Shown: positions 12,101 to 23,859 of the stretch, piece after piece
How the letters are laid out: every line of letters begins with the position of its first letter
How positions within the stretch are numbered: position 1 is the first letter of the stretch
Assembly (NCBI GenBank): GCA_002812745.2
Contig: NCSJ02000008.1
Location: 245,106-309,105 of the forward strand
Reading direction: 5' to 3'
Origin: Scytalidium lignicola
Taxonomy: Eukaryota > Ascomycota > Leotiomycetes
DNA length: 64,000 nucleotides
The notes under the pieces: generated by a model
Seen by the model: only the letters and a program-made list of their open reading frames with translations
What the model was told of the DNA's origin: nothing
Database searches by the model: none
Made by a program: the position numbers and the translations under genes

Positions 12101-15062
12101 TAATGTGTAAAGCAGATTCACCTTTAGATCAACAAATCGTTGAACCATTCGACTGCCCCGTAATCCTTGATTGGATCCGTAATACCTTAGTTAACCAAGT
12201 ACCCGCCCCGTTTCCCACCCTTAATGATATTATTTCAAGGAGATCAACCCAAGTTTCAATGCAAGTTCTAGCAAAAGATACTTCTCGGAGTCTCACACCA
12301 CGCACATATTCGTTTGAGCAGTTCTTTCAATCAAGACGGAAGAATTGGTCAGCCGCTGATTTTGTTGAAGGCTTAGCCACTGCCGGCATCAATAGCTCTG
12401 TGCTCGACACGCTACCTGAATCAGTTCTCGCTACTCTCATGGAAGCCATCGTGCAATGTCAAAGCGAGCCCCCTAGTTCTTGGGATAAAGACCTTCTTGC
12501 CTTAGTAGGACGCGAGGATGTTAATTTGCTGCTTGCGCCGGGCCAGCATAGCCGAGGCTCAAACTATACAATTTTAGTGAGTATAATATTTTAGTGTTAA
12601 GAGTGATGCTAATGAATTCAAGGCACCATCTCATGAATCGAACCTAGACGTGCATACTATATGTGAATCAGTAGATGATGTAGAGAGTAACATCGATTCT
12701 TTTGACGGCTCTGCGGGACCCAGTCGACAGCTGATTACTCGTGCAATCTTCAGGGATGATCGGAGAATGGACGAAGCCATTAATATCATGAATACGTTCC
12801 GACCAACTATTGCTCGATGTAGGATTGAACCAGATTGGACAGATTCTGAGTTGCTCGAAGCACAGAAGGAACATGTACAAATGCTGGCCTATCGGACACT
12901 TGCAATACCTGCTGGCAGAGGTCTACTTTTTTTTCAGTGGTCGTAAACCACTCCTTACTCAACGACTGAATATCGGCGGCTTCAATCTAAGCTGCATAAT
13001 GAAGCCAGATAACAACACTGTTGGTTTAGATAAGATGGCATTTACAGAAGATAAAATATGCTGGCCGTTTTTCCACGCTGGTGTTGCCGCTGGCCTCAGT
13101 ATCTCTCCGAATGCCAGTGGAATTGACACTTCATGGATTCTATATAACAAACCTGCTCAGGATCTTAGCAATCGCCATGCCGGATTCCTACTTGCACTGG
13201 GACTGAATGGCCATCTCAAGACATTAGCAAAATGGGTTGCCTTCAAATACCTAACTCCAAAACATACAATGACTTCGATTGGGCTGCTTCTTGGTCTTGC
13301 CGCATCTTATATTGGCACTATGGATTCTTTGGTCACTCGACTTCTATCTGTTCATGTGACAAGGATGTTACCTCCCGGCGCTGCAGAGCTGAATCTCTCA
13401 CCTCTTACCCAAACTACCGGTATTTTAGGAATCGGCCTCGTTTACTGCAATACTCAACATCGACGAATGAGTGAGATCATGGTAACTGAAATTGAACACA
13501 TAGATCAAGAAATGGACGAGCCACTTCGAAACGAGTGCTACCGACTTGCAGCAGGCTTCGCCCTCGGACTTATCAACTTAGGCAAAGGTTCTGACCTGAA
13601 AGGCCTTCATGACATGCGTCTTACTGACAGACTACTTACACTTGCTGCCGGGAACAAGAAAATAGATCTCGTTCACGTACTGGATAAGGCCACAGCAGCA
13701 GCCGTCATTGCGATTGCGCTCATTTTTATGAAGTCCGAAGATCAGATTCTTGCTCGAAAGATTGACATTCCAGACTCAATAGTCCAGTTCGACTATGTAC
13801 GGCCAGACATGTTCCTGCTTCGAACATTAGCAAAGCATTTAATAATGTGGAATAAAATCGAGCCTACATATACATGGATTCAAGATGGCCTACCTGCTCC
13901 TTTCAAAAAGAAGGGCAAATTAGATAGCATTAGAGATCTAACAAGCGAGGATCTCCCATTTTACAATATAATTACAGGTCTCTGTTTTAGCATCGCATTG
14001 CGGTATGCAGGATCAGGTTCGATAGTTGCTCGAGACTTGTTGATTCATTATCTGGATCAGATGATGCGAATATGTCAGATTCCAGCTGACAGCTACGATA
14101 AAAAGCTGACAAGAAACACTATCCGAACATGCCAAGACATGTTGGCTCTTGGTTCTGCCTCTGTTATGGCGGGTACTGGAGATCTTATAGTCTTACGTCG
14201 GTTGAGATCACTACATGGTCGCGATGACAGCGAGACGCCATATGGAAGCCATCTTGCTGCTCACCTAGCCATCGGCTGTCTATTTCTAGCTGGTGGAACT
14301 CATACGTTTGGCACGTCGAATATAGCCGTCGCTTCACTACTCTTGGCATTCTATCCCATATTCCCATATACTGTACAGGATAACAAATCTCACCTACAGG
14401 CTTTCAGACACTTCTGGGTATTGGCGGTAGAGCCTCGGTGTCTCGTAGCAAGAGATATCGACACCAATCAGCCGGTGCCACTCCCCTTGACAATCAATCT
14501 CAAGAACAATGGAAGTTTTCAGTGTACTACCCCATGCCTTCTTCCAGAGTTGGATCAAATACAAACGGTACGGACAAACAGTACTGAATATTGGAATATC
14601 GTTCTAGATCTTCAGAACAATCCAACGCATATCGCCTCTTTCAAAGCGACGCAAACGATATATGTACGTAGACGGCTTGCTCACGATAGCACAACATCTG
14701 CCTTTCAAGCAACTATTCAAGCTCTTAATGGCGTCAATGGTGCCGCTATTCCATCTCTTGAATGGATATTCGAACTTCCTGTTTTCTCAACTCTTACTAA
14801 AGCCGAAAGAGCCTTGGTTCTCCCACCTGACAACGGCGGTGCTAGTGATATTCATGCAGGGACAAGTCAGACAGTTGTCGATTCTAGATTGGTTCTAGAG
14901 AACATAACTCTAGATAGCGGCAAGAGAGATCGCCTTCTAGGATTGAAGTTACTAGTGGAGTGGTCTAATAAAGCAATGGATGAAGGTCGAGATATGCAGT
15001 GGATAAGTGCGGGAGTAATAGAGAGGTTGAAAGCTCAGGTATGGATGGCAACAGAGAGGTAA
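9175..15062 (+). CDS. APC1: Anaphase-promoting complex subunit 1 (Apc1/BimE), apparent frameshift
   Basis: Apc1 is the largest scaffold subunit of the APC/C ubiquitin ligase, which triggers anaphase and mitotic exit. Exon 1 is 9175-12576 and exon 2 is 12623-15062, together encoding about 1946 aa once a single-base problem is allowed for. Aspergillus BimE is about 2070 aa. The N-terminal half forms the WD40-like region (TSRCVIWSRGGCFRQCYQF). A Ser/Arg-rich phospho-loop lies at about residues 310-450. The C-terminal third holds the proteasome/cyclosome (PC) repeats, roughly residues 1285-1700 (HAGVAAGLSISP, RHAGFLLALGLNGHL, MTSIGLLLGLAASYIGT, AAGFALGLINLGKG). In exon 2 the frame changes at a T8 run (12927-12934). 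Reading seven Ts joins the two halves through GRGLLFFSGRKPLLTQ, which fits the family. A real null allele is possible but a homopolymer error is more likely. Confidence 0.9.
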
Positions 15063-15525
15063 TTCATTACATCCAGGGATGGTTATTAGATGGAATGGAT
15101 ATAGATATGACGTTTATGTACTGAATAGGGCGTATTGTACGGAGGTAACGATGCATGGATGGCGCAGATGAAATAAAAATGCTTAGAAACCGACTTTTTT
15201 TAGAAAAGTTGGTCACGAAAGAACTCAGCTGAGTACAATAATCAAAAATATCTGTGCGTCACTATTATTGAGCTTATGGATTTCAGCTACTGTGCTTGTC
15301 ATTGAAATAAGTCAAGAATATAAACGCCTCGGCGAGATACCGGAGGGAGTTCAAGATAAGACGACCCCACCTTTCCGCCTTTACAAGATAGATGCATTAT
15401 TATCTTAAGCTCAGCTTGGGAAATACATTCTGCTCATAATTAAATATAATACGAAAGACTGGTGATTCTTGATACCTCATTGACATCAAAATAATCCAAC
15501 ACAAGCTACTCGCTCAGCATCTCAA
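15063..15525. other. Spacer between APC1 and reductase gene
   Basis: This 463-bp AT-rich region carries the APC1 3' end and the promoter of the reductase gene. I see nothing else in it. Confidence 0.5.
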
Positions 15526-16809
15526 ATGACTGCTAAAAGTAACATTCTCCTCGTAGGCGCTGGCGCCGTGGGAACAGTAGGGGCTCTAAGTATTGAGACT
15601 GGAGGATTTGGTAGCGTAACAGCAGTTCTTAGGTCAAATTATGAAGCTGTGGTAAAATCGGGATTTAAAATTGACTCCATCGATCATGGGCATCTTACTG
15701 GTTGGCGGCCTACAAAGGGTAAGTGAAATCTCTATCCTGTTCCCCAGGTCAGATGAAGAACTACAGAAATTATGAAAGCTCATTTGGAATATTGTGGCTT
15801 AATTTATTTTATTCAACCAAGCTGAGAGGTGTACTTTATACTGATTCTGAATGAAGTGGTTAATTCAATCCCGGATGTGGTGAAGGAGAATCTCACGCCC
15901 TTCGACTACATAGTTTGCACCACCAAAAACTGCCCGGATATTCCACCATCTCTAGCCTCCTTAATTGGACCTGCAGTAACTCCAGGCCATACCGTGATTG
16001 TCCTTGTTCAGAACGGGCTGAATATAGAAAGGCCTTTATTTGCTGCTTTCCCATCAAATATCGTCCTATCAGGTATATCGATGATCGATGCCTTTGAAAA
16101 GGAGAAGGGTTGGATTGTGCATGAATTTGAGGACCAATTAATCATTGGTGCGTGGAGCAACCCTAATTTTGATGAGGAAGGGAAAAAGAAAGAGTTGGAG
16201 AAAGCAAAAGAGTTTATGAAGATTTACCGCGGTAGCGAAGGTGAAGGGGTGGATAGACCTAAGGGAAGACCAGACGTGCGGCTCTGTAAGACTTCTGAAG
16301 ATGTCCAATGGTACAGGTGGAGAAAGCTGGTTTTCAATTCCGCATTGAATCCTATCTGTGCTATTACTAGGCTCGATGATGCAAGGATTCGACTTGCAGA
16401 TGGAGCAGCAGATGGATTAGTGCGGCCAGCTATGAGAGAGATAATAGCTGTTTCAGCAAAGCTGGGATATGTCCTACCAGAGGATATTGCTGAAACGATG
16501 ATTAATATGGATCCCATTGATTTGTATCTCAAACCTAGCATGCTCGTTGATGCCGAGAAGGTGAGTTGCATTATTATTTTGTCTCCTAGCTCGTGGAGAC
16601 TTGAGGGTTTTGATGAAGTTATTCTAATTGATCTATAGGGAAATTTCTTAGAGTTTGAAAACTTGGTCGGCGAGCCATTGAGAGAGGCTGAGAAAGCTGG
16701 GGTTGATACTCCAACTCTGAGGGTCATATATTACATGTGTAAGGCATTACAATGGAGGACAAAGGAAGAGAGGGGATTGGTAACTGTACCACCGAAGCGG
16801 CATATCTAG
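15526..16809 (+). CDS. Ketopantoate reductase family (ApbA/PanE) protein (3 exons)
   Basis: This is an NADPH-dependent reductase of the ApbA/PanE superfamily. Family members reduce 2-dehydropantoate to pantoate, but many fungal paralogues have unknown 2-oxoacid substrates. Exons are 15526-15718, 15857-16560 and 16639-16809, giving 355 aa. The N-terminal Rossmann motif is ILLVGAGAVGTVGAL (about residues 6-20). The segment VQNGLNIE (about 130-137) is the usual NG substrate-site motif. WRKLVFNSALNPICAITR (about 225-242) supplies the catalytic lysine and the conserved asparagines of the C-terminal domain. The first acceptor was chosen because it restores phase and gives WRPTKVVNSIPDV. The end is placed at the TAG after PPKRHI. 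Which paralogue makes pantoate cannot be told from this window. Confidence 0.88.
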
Positions 16810-17490
16810 TGATGCTGGAAGAACAAAACACAATGTGCTGGAATACGATTCAACTATTCAGCCTCACATATTTCTATACATGACCCGGTATTACATCTAG
16901 AATAGATTAATAGAGATCATAATAGGCTCATTTCAAGATAATTCATATTCTACGGCACTATCAAAGCTCTTGATTTCATATTATGCACAACTCTGTAACC
17001 CAAGATGAGCTGGGCTGCTTTTATAAAATATTACAACCTTCACATTAATAAGCCTAGCCAGAAATTCAGAGGGCAAGTTTTCGAGGTGCACTGTTGCGGC
17101 GCTGCAGCATCGGACGTGCAACAAAACCTTTGGACGGTTCTAATTAACAGTTCTTTGTAAACTTCATTTGTGGATCACTCCTAAACCCCCGCGCATGAAA
17201 ATTAAATTAAAATTCAAGAAAAATAAACTCTTTATTTATTGGCTCCACCACTTCTATTACTTGTCTTATGCTATAAAGAGATCAAGCTCTACGGAAGACT
17301 GTCGCAGATTTAGAAGGAAAAAAGAATAGACAAGGCTTTGTCTTGAAAATACTTTATCAAACACTTTTGAACTATATCTCCAGCCAGTTGTCAACACTAG
17401 GTAGACCGATAGCGTAATTAGCAGTGTCATGTCAAACACAAAGCTTTTGTATGTATAAGAGTAGAATTATTCGTATGAATCAAGTTGCTT
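16810..17490. other. Convergent 3' spacer
   Basis: This is the spacer between the convergent reductase and RTA1-like genes. It is very AT-rich around 17190-17240. No coding or RNA signal was seen. Confidence 0.5.
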
Positions 17491-18512
17491 CTACTCTTGG
17501 ATTGGGGGTGGACTTTTATTGCTGTATGCTGGCATCACATATCCAACAGAAGTGGTACTGCCTGTCCTATATGTAGAGCCTTCCACTATGGACGCATTCC
17601 CCTTCATAATAATCCTACTAGGATGAAGAATATTGAACAACAGCATCGTGAAAAACATCAATGTTGCATCAAAGACATAGATAAATGCCTCATGTTCAAG
17701 TAAGTAGCCATCGTTACCCTGGACATATTCGACTATTCGAAAGACCGATCGTATCATGATGAAGACACCTGCGGCATAGAGGACAAAAAGGTACTTTTGC
17801 CAAGGTAGTTCTATAGACGCTGAACGGGCAGTAGGATATAGAGCGATACGGTAATGGAAGACACCCGAAACGACAATGAAGAACCCAAAGAATAGCACTT
17901 GGACAACAAGTCCAGCCGTGATCATATTTTGGCCGAGGCTGATAGTGCTCGCTTTCTTTGCTTGTGCTAACATTCCGCCGCCTACATGCTCAGTTAATAC
18001 ACTAACACCATATAATAAAGAGAGGTGAACCTAATTACCCCCAGACTGTACTAGGAACGAGAGAACATCGCCCGTGACAAATACTTTTGTAAGCCATCTA
18101 GACCTGACAAGTGAATGGGATTCGCCATCCGTCAACAGGATAATTCGGCCGAGTATCATGTAAATCGAAGCAGCAAATAAAGCTGGTGCTAACAAGATTA
18201 GAAGGCTCTGAATGATATATGGTCCGAGTGTCCATTCTCCAGGTGTCTGCTTGCTAGAGAGCATTCGTCCGATGTAGCCTACAGTTTCAACTGAAAAAGA
18301 TGGGGATCAGATTACAATATCTTGGCCGCACACGGGCATAGATTTCACTTACAAGCTCCTCCAATGAGGAAGGGAATGAAGTACCATGTTCGTTTGCTGA
18401 AAAGTTGGTAGGCATGACACAGTGTCGATAATAAGAAGAGAGTAATGAATATACCGGCAGCGGCCGAAGAAGGATCGTAAAGGTAGAAGGAAAACTTATC
18501 CTGGGCAGCCAT
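17491..18512 (-). CDS. RTA1-like seven-helix membrane protein (3 exons)
   Basis: This is a member of the fungal-specific RTA1/RSB1/PUG1 family of seven-helix plasma- or internal-membrane proteins. The family is linked to lipid (sphingoid base) or haem export and to resistance to membrane-active stress. Exons on the minus strand are 18512-18353, 18290-18039 and 17981-17491, together 300 aa. Family signatures are AAAGIFITLFLLSTLCHAYQ (helix 1), ETVGYIGRM (helix 2), FVTGDVLSFLVQSGGGGM (the classic GGG motif split by the second intron), FVLYAAGVFIMIRSVFRIVEY and YVFDATLMFFTMLLFNILHP. The C-terminus is short and Pro/Ser-rich. It is divergently oriented from a Zn2Cys6 regulator about 630 bp away, so a shared promoter region is possible. 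The substrate is not known. Confidence 0.9.
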
Positions 18513-19141
18513 AACCAATGCAAGTAGAAATAATTCGCTGTTACTTAAAATAAAGCAATATGAAATGAATGAGAAGCGCTTTGCCTCCTTTCAGAGGAAA
18601 GCAGAACGTACATATACATAAGTCTTTCACCTTTGAAGGCATTTTCCGTGTTCGACTGGGTAACACTCGGGCAAATACTGCCGTAGAAACGCGTAATCTT
18701 ACGGATGAAGTTCCAGTACTTACTTAATGATATGGGGCAGTGCAGATAACAGTTTTTAGCATGTTTGAAGTCTCGTAAGGAGAGTGTACGAGTATAGTAA
18801 CTGAGGGAGCTCGAATTAGGCTTAGCGGCGCTTGCATCTGTCGAATTTTAGATTCGGATTCGTACTCGCACTCGCACTCGCACTGTAATTCTCGCACCTC
18901 CGGCTGCGCCTACAACAAATCACCGTGCGACATCGCTAGACCATTGACAAAACAAGACTGCAATTGGAACAGCTCACATACAGGACATCCAAGCGTCACG
19001 CAGGCAGCTGTGTTTGTTTTGTCCTCTATCAGGGGTTGAATACTGAGACTAGACTGCAGGGGCAGCTGGGCTGGGAGCTGTCTGGATGCCGGTTCAATTC
19101 CTCATAAACCGTTGTAGTTCAGGGCGGCGTATGAGAGGAAC
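18513..19141. promoter_or_regulatory. Divergent promoter region, RTA1-like / Zn2Cys6 gene
   Basis: This 629-bp region between two divergent starts includes a short ACTCGC tandem repeat (about 18864-18884). Several CGG/CCG triplets of the kind bound by zinc-cluster proteins are present, for example near 18900 and 19110-19150 (the last overlapping the start). Assignment as a shared regulatory region is inference from gene orientation. Confidence 0.4.
18864..18884. repeat. ACTCGC hexamer tandem repeat
   Basis: Three and a half perfect copies of ACTCGC are preceded by two GATTCG-like units. The repeat lies in the divergent promoter region. Confidence 0.8.
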
Positions 19142-20674
19142 ATGAATGCTACCGGCTCAAGGCGGCCACATCGGAAGACGAGAACTGGTTGCAGGACTTG
19201 CAAGAGGCGTAAGGTCAAGGTGAGCCTCTCTACTTTACGGCCGAACTCTATTTTCTCTCTCATCCCTCGCCCAAGTACGCCTTTCTGTGAGTCGGCATGT
19301 CTCAATCTCATGTGACTACTAACAGGCGGGCTGCCAGCTTGGAGCACACCTCTCGATCTGACAGTGCACAAGTATGCACCTCAAGATGAATAGGTTTATT
19401 TTGTCGTTGTAATGGGGTGCTGGTCCCAACCCTCATGGTCTCTTATTCAAACCTGCAAAAAGTTTCCTAAATTCCGCTGACCCCTTTTCTTCCTACCTAA
19501 GTGTGACGAACAGAGACCACAATGCAATAACTGCATTAAACACTCAGTTCAATGCGACTATTTGCTACCGCCATCATCAAGTTTTCCAGGAACTCCAACA
19601 ACCAATCTACCTCATGGCCCTCTTTCGCCTTTTGTTGGGACACCTCATCAAGTCCCAAGTGATCTAAGAGATAGTGCCAGCCCATACGATGAATTCCAGA
19701 CGGCTGGCATTGAAAGACAAGCACTAAGCTTAAACTTAGCAGACTTAGAACTACTCCACAACTACTGCACGTCCACATGCTATTCACTTTCCGCGAATCC
19801 CATCTTGAGGACTCTATGGAAGATCAATGTGCCTCAGTTGGGATTTGCTTACGGATTCGTCATGCGAGGCATTTTAGCTCTTTCAGCACTTCATCTTGCC
19901 TACTTTAGGAGAGACCGCCGGGATTACTACATTTCACAAGCTATTCTTCACCATCAAACTGGCCTCCAAGTCGCTATATCTCTATTATCAAACATTAACG
20001 CGGAGAACTGTACAGCGGTCTACCTATTCTCAACTATGACATTCATGTTCGCTCTAGCAGACCCTCGGAATGCCGATGAATTTTTTCTTGTGAGCAACAG
20101 CATGCCAGAGTGGCCATCCCTACTACAAGGCACACGAAGCATCATGGAAACATCATATGGTATACTTCACTCGGGGAGCCTAGGGCCGATGTTCGAAGCA
20201 GGGCGGCGTAGGGTGGAGCTTCGAGATCAGAGTATAGTAGAATGGCAGCATCTAGGCGAGCTACGGAAAATGCTTATCTCCACAGTTGATGATCAAAGGC
20301 ACTTAGATGTCTACATAACCGCGGCTGAAGAACTAGAGAAGTCATTTACTGTATTTTATAGCCGCGGTCTAGAAGATTTTGAAGGAACGGACATCTTCAT
20401 CTGGTTATTTCGTGCATCAGACGATTATATCGCGTTACTCAAGGGAAAAGCTCAGGCGGCCTTATCAATCTTTGCATTCTCATGTGTGTTATTGAGAAAG
20501 TTAGAGAAGAATTGGTGGATGGAGGGTTGGAGTACACATATGCTTGAGATGATATATTACTCTCTAGATGAGGAGCATCGATTATGGATTCAGTGGCCTA
20601 TTCAGGAGATTGGATGGGTTCCTAATCAGGACATTCCAAGTCATGTGATACCCGATAGAGTGACAATTAGCTAG
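19142..20674 (+). CDS. Zn2Cys6 transcription factor (Upc2-like type), 2 exons
   Basis: Exon 1 (19142-19219, 26 codons) and exon 2 (19502-20674) join in phase 0 to give 416 aa. The junction completes a perfect binuclear zinc cluster at about residues 17-44. GCRTCKRRKVK comes from exon 1 and CDEQRPQCNNCIKHSVQCDY from exon 2, giving the CxxCx6Cx5CxxCx6C spacing. The body (residues 110-390) resembles the short C6 regulators often annotated as sterol-uptake-control-like. A marker is DLELLHNYCTSTCYSL, followed by a helical core ending WIQWPIQEIGW. Exon 2 begins directly after a good polypyrimidine acceptor. The 282-nt intron is long for this window. It probably acts in the nucleus. Target genes are unknown; the divergent RTA1-like gene is one candidate. 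Confidence 0.88.
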
Positions 20675-21198
20675 CATGTACTTTTTTNATATAATATATG
20701 TATTGATTTTTGTTTTAGTTATGATTGAAACCGGTATTGGATAGCATTAAAAGGGAGCATTGGGTATAATAGAGGCTTCTGTAGTAATTGAATGAAGCTT
20801 CAGCTAACGATAATTCCGAAGCAGGCCTTTAGAGACTAAGCTCGGAGATGAAATCGAGGGCCAATGGACACAAACCCTCTATTATAGAAGCTTTAATGAC
20901 AAATCTAAATCTTAAACTGATATCTACACAGAGTTCATCGTGAGCCCTTATAGTGTAGTTCTCCCAACGCGATAAGAGATGCGATAGTGTACGGGTAGAA
21001 ACGGTTAAAGCTATGCCGAGGGTAATGCTCGTAGCTTGGATTTACCCCCAAATCAACTACCTATCTTCGTTGAGTTGTTCTTTCTTCCCAATTTCTTTGT
21101 TTGCTCCATAATCTGTGCTGTAGCATACTACAGCCACTCAATTGGCCTAAATCACGACAAACAATCAACCACGTAAAAAGACAGCCCGTTAAAACGCA
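20675..21198. other. Spacer upstream of enoyl-CoA hydratase gene
   Basis: This 524-bp AT-rich spacer has an ambiguous base next to a T run at 20688. No gene was seen. Confidence 0.5.
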
Positions 21199-22341
21199 AT
21201 GCGTACACTCCTTCACCATCGCCCTCTCTCCGGGCTCCTTAAACAAACATTCACCAACAGATCCCTCCTCCTCACGAGCTCCAGATTATACTCCACACCC
21301 TCCACCGAACCCCAAATCTACAGCCATTCTCTCCCTCTGCCCTCCACCCGAGGGTGCATCACCATCTTAACGCTCAACCGGGCCGCCACGCGAAACGCGA
21401 TTTCACGACAGCTCCTCTCCGAACTACGGGCAAATATAGATAGTATAGCTGCGGAATACGATAGCGAAGGGAATGAGGTTCCGCCGAAGAAAGTGTTTGG
21501 CGGCGCCGCCGGGGAGGGTATGGGACCTACAAGAGCACTGATCTTGACAAGTGGAGTGGATGAGAGTTTCTGTTCTGGGGCAGATTTGAAGGAACGGAAG
21601 GACATGACTAATGATGAGTGAGTTACTTTATTTATATTTATTATTATTTCCGAGTTGTTATTCAAACGCTCAATTCGTATATATCAAAAGTTATATACTG
21701 CATTTTTCAGGTCTAAAGCTATGCTAACAACTCCTTTCTTTCATTGCAGAGCAGCAGTCTTCCTTACCAAACTTCGAAACACCTTTACGGCAATCTCAAC
21801 CCTTCCAATCCCAACTATCAGCGCAGTCTCCTCTCTGGCTCTGGGTGGCGGCCTCGAATTGGCACTTTCCACACATCTCCGGGTCTTCGCATCTACAGCG
21901 CAAGTCGCCCTTCCCGAGACGCGCCTCGGTATAATTCCAGGCGCAGGTGGAACCTACCGTCTCCCTGCCATAATTGGACTCTCTCGTGCTCGGGACCTCA
22001 TTCTCACGGGAAGGAGAATCACTGCGGCCGAAGCATACTTCCTCGGAATCGCGGACAGATTAGTTGAAGTTTCGTCTGAAAATAGTGAAGGAGAGAGTAA
22101 AGAGGTAGAGAAGGAGCTGCTAAAGAAGGGTAGGGAGGAGGCTCTTCGAGAAGCAGTTATCCTTGCTGGGCAGATTTGCGAGGGTGGGCCAATTGCCGTT
22201 AGGGCTGCGCTGAACGCTCTTAGTTGGGCTAGAGAGGAGGTGGAGAATCAGATGTATGACCGGGTGATAGGTACCGAAGACCGGAATGAAGCGCTTGCAG
22301 CTTTTCGAGAGAAGAGAAAGCCGGTCTTTACGGGAAGGTGA
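21199..22341 (+). CDS. Mitochondrial enoyl-CoA hydratase / methylglutaconyl-CoA hydratase-like (2 exons)
   Basis: This is a crotonase-superfamily enzyme, most like AUH, which hydrates 3-methylglutaconyl-CoA in leucine breakdown. Exons are 21199-21617 and 21750-22341, together 336 aa. The first ~35 residues are Arg/Leu/Ser/Thr-rich without acidic residues, ending SSRLYS, a typical mitochondrial presequence. The crotonase fold follows: ILTLNRAATRNAIS (about 56-69), the oxyanion-hole segment SFCSGADLKERKDM (about 125-138), SSLALGGGLELAL with the second oxyanion glycines (about 164-176), and LPETRLGIIPGAGGTYRLP with the conserved glutamate of the active site (about 188-206). The spacing SGADLKERK-to-ALGGGLEL is normal. 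Fungi also use such enzymes in beta-oxidation, so the exact substrate is uncertain. Confidence 0.9.
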
Positions 22342-23206
22342 TGGATAATTTATCTGAACGACTTGAATATCCTTGATATTCAGCAGAGCTCATGGCAGAG
22401 ATAATCTGGTAACTAGATGTTACTGTTGAATCTTCTCTAAAATGTCATCATCCTTAACGCAAGAACCAAGTTCTTAAGTGTGTAGTTGGCCTAGCAGTCT
22501 GGTAGCAGCAGCGGAGACAACTCCGTAACACATGTAGTAATTCTATGCCAGTAAACAATATTTTATAATGGAATGGATATCTACAGCTCCGGTATGATCC
22601 TGCTTATAACCAAACACAAAATGAACGTACTTAAGTATACGTGGTACAGAAGTACCAACTTCTCACGTGATAATAGAACATGTGCTCTCATCTTCCCCGC
22701 CTTTGCCGAGAATCCCATGTTGACAATGATGGCATTTTTCGCCTGCTCATCCTAGCATTAGTACGTGTGTGTACTTGACTAACCAGAATACAGCTCTACT
22801 TCGTAATACTCTCCATATCTAGCATGTAACAAGAAACCAAGGCTACGCAAACATTACAATGTTGTTAAAAAGAGAAAGCCACAATAGATCCCCAGTAGAT
22901 CTAGATCACATGCAGATCGTCGGGAAGTTAGTAAATATGACGCAGCCCAAGGGAAACTGGGCAATGGTTGATGGTTTTGGTGATGACTATGAAGGAAGAA
23001 GCTGCTTTGGTTTTTTTTTCTCCACCTTTGATGACATCACAACCGTGATAGCTATTCCCCTTCCCATTAACTTTTAAATAAAGACTGTAAAGCCATTTTC
23101 TTTTTACAAATAAAAGAAGAAAAATTCAGATTTCAAAAAAAAAAAANGGAATCAATATATCTTCGATTTCATCTTAAAATCATAAAATACTCAAAACGTA
23201 ACAAAG
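22342..23206. other. Spacer, no gene seen
   Basis: This 865-bp AT-rich region has an A run with an ambiguous base at 23147, 60 bp before the next start. Short frames here have no family resemblance. Confidence 0.5.
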
Positions 23207-23859
23207 ATGTCGTTCCTCACGAGAACTACCACCACACTTCGGTCCGCTCGCGTCACTCCCTCCATCACGACTGTCGCCCCACGATTGTTCTCTACCACCC
23301 CTGCACCGCAGAAGGGACCTATTGAGACGGCAAAGGATGCAGTGAAGACTGTTGACCGTGCGGTTTCAAACAAGATCGTCGATGGAATTGAGGTTGGCGG
23401 TATGTTGTTACAATTTTTCTTTATAGTTTCAAAGTGGTGGACTTAATGCACTATATTATTAATCATCCAATTATCCTCTTCTAACCGCACTTCCTATCCC
23501 TTTAATTAATCCCGAAGTCATATCTTGACTTTCATCTCTCTTTGTCTCGTATCCTTCCTTTTGCTCGTTTTTCTTACTGTTTCACTTTTTTTACTGCAAT
23601 AGACTATCACCACCGTTCCTAAACTTCCAATAGAACTAACTTCTTTCCAGAAAAGGCTACCAAGAAGGTCAAGGATGCAACTGGCATCTACAACACTTCA
23701 GAACTAAAAGGTAAAGCTTCGGAAGCAAAAAACGAGGTCAAGGGAAAGGCATCGCAGGCGACAGGTGAAGCGAAGAAAAAGACATGGGAAGCGGCGCAAA
23801 AAGTAGAGGACAAGGTCGGGGCCTCGGATAATGAGAAACCATTTTCAAACAAAGTCTAA
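23207..23859 (+). CDS. Small mitochondrial LEA-like protein (2 exons)
   Basis: Exons 23207-23399 and 23651-23859 give 133 aa. The N-terminus (about 1-33) is rich in Thr, Ser, Arg and Val with no acidic residue until after a RLFSTTPAP site, as in a cleaved mitochondrial presequence. The rest is highly charged, Ala/Lys/Glu-rich and amphipathic: ETAKDAVKTVDRAV, then KGKASEAKNEVKGKASQAT and GEAKKKTWEAAQKVEDK. This resembles 11-residue-type repeats of late-embryogenesis-abundant and CsbD-like stress proteins. Such proteins protect membranes or proteins during drying or stress; that role is inferred from composition only. The intron of 251 nt is pyrimidine-rich at its 3' end. A stress-inducible role is plausible but not shown. 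Confidence 0.75.

Noticed and set aside
12921..12938. A possible intron joining the two APC1 frames
   Set aside because: The GT-AG span would be only 18 nt, far too short, and it would delete conserved residues. A homopolymer indel explains the data better.
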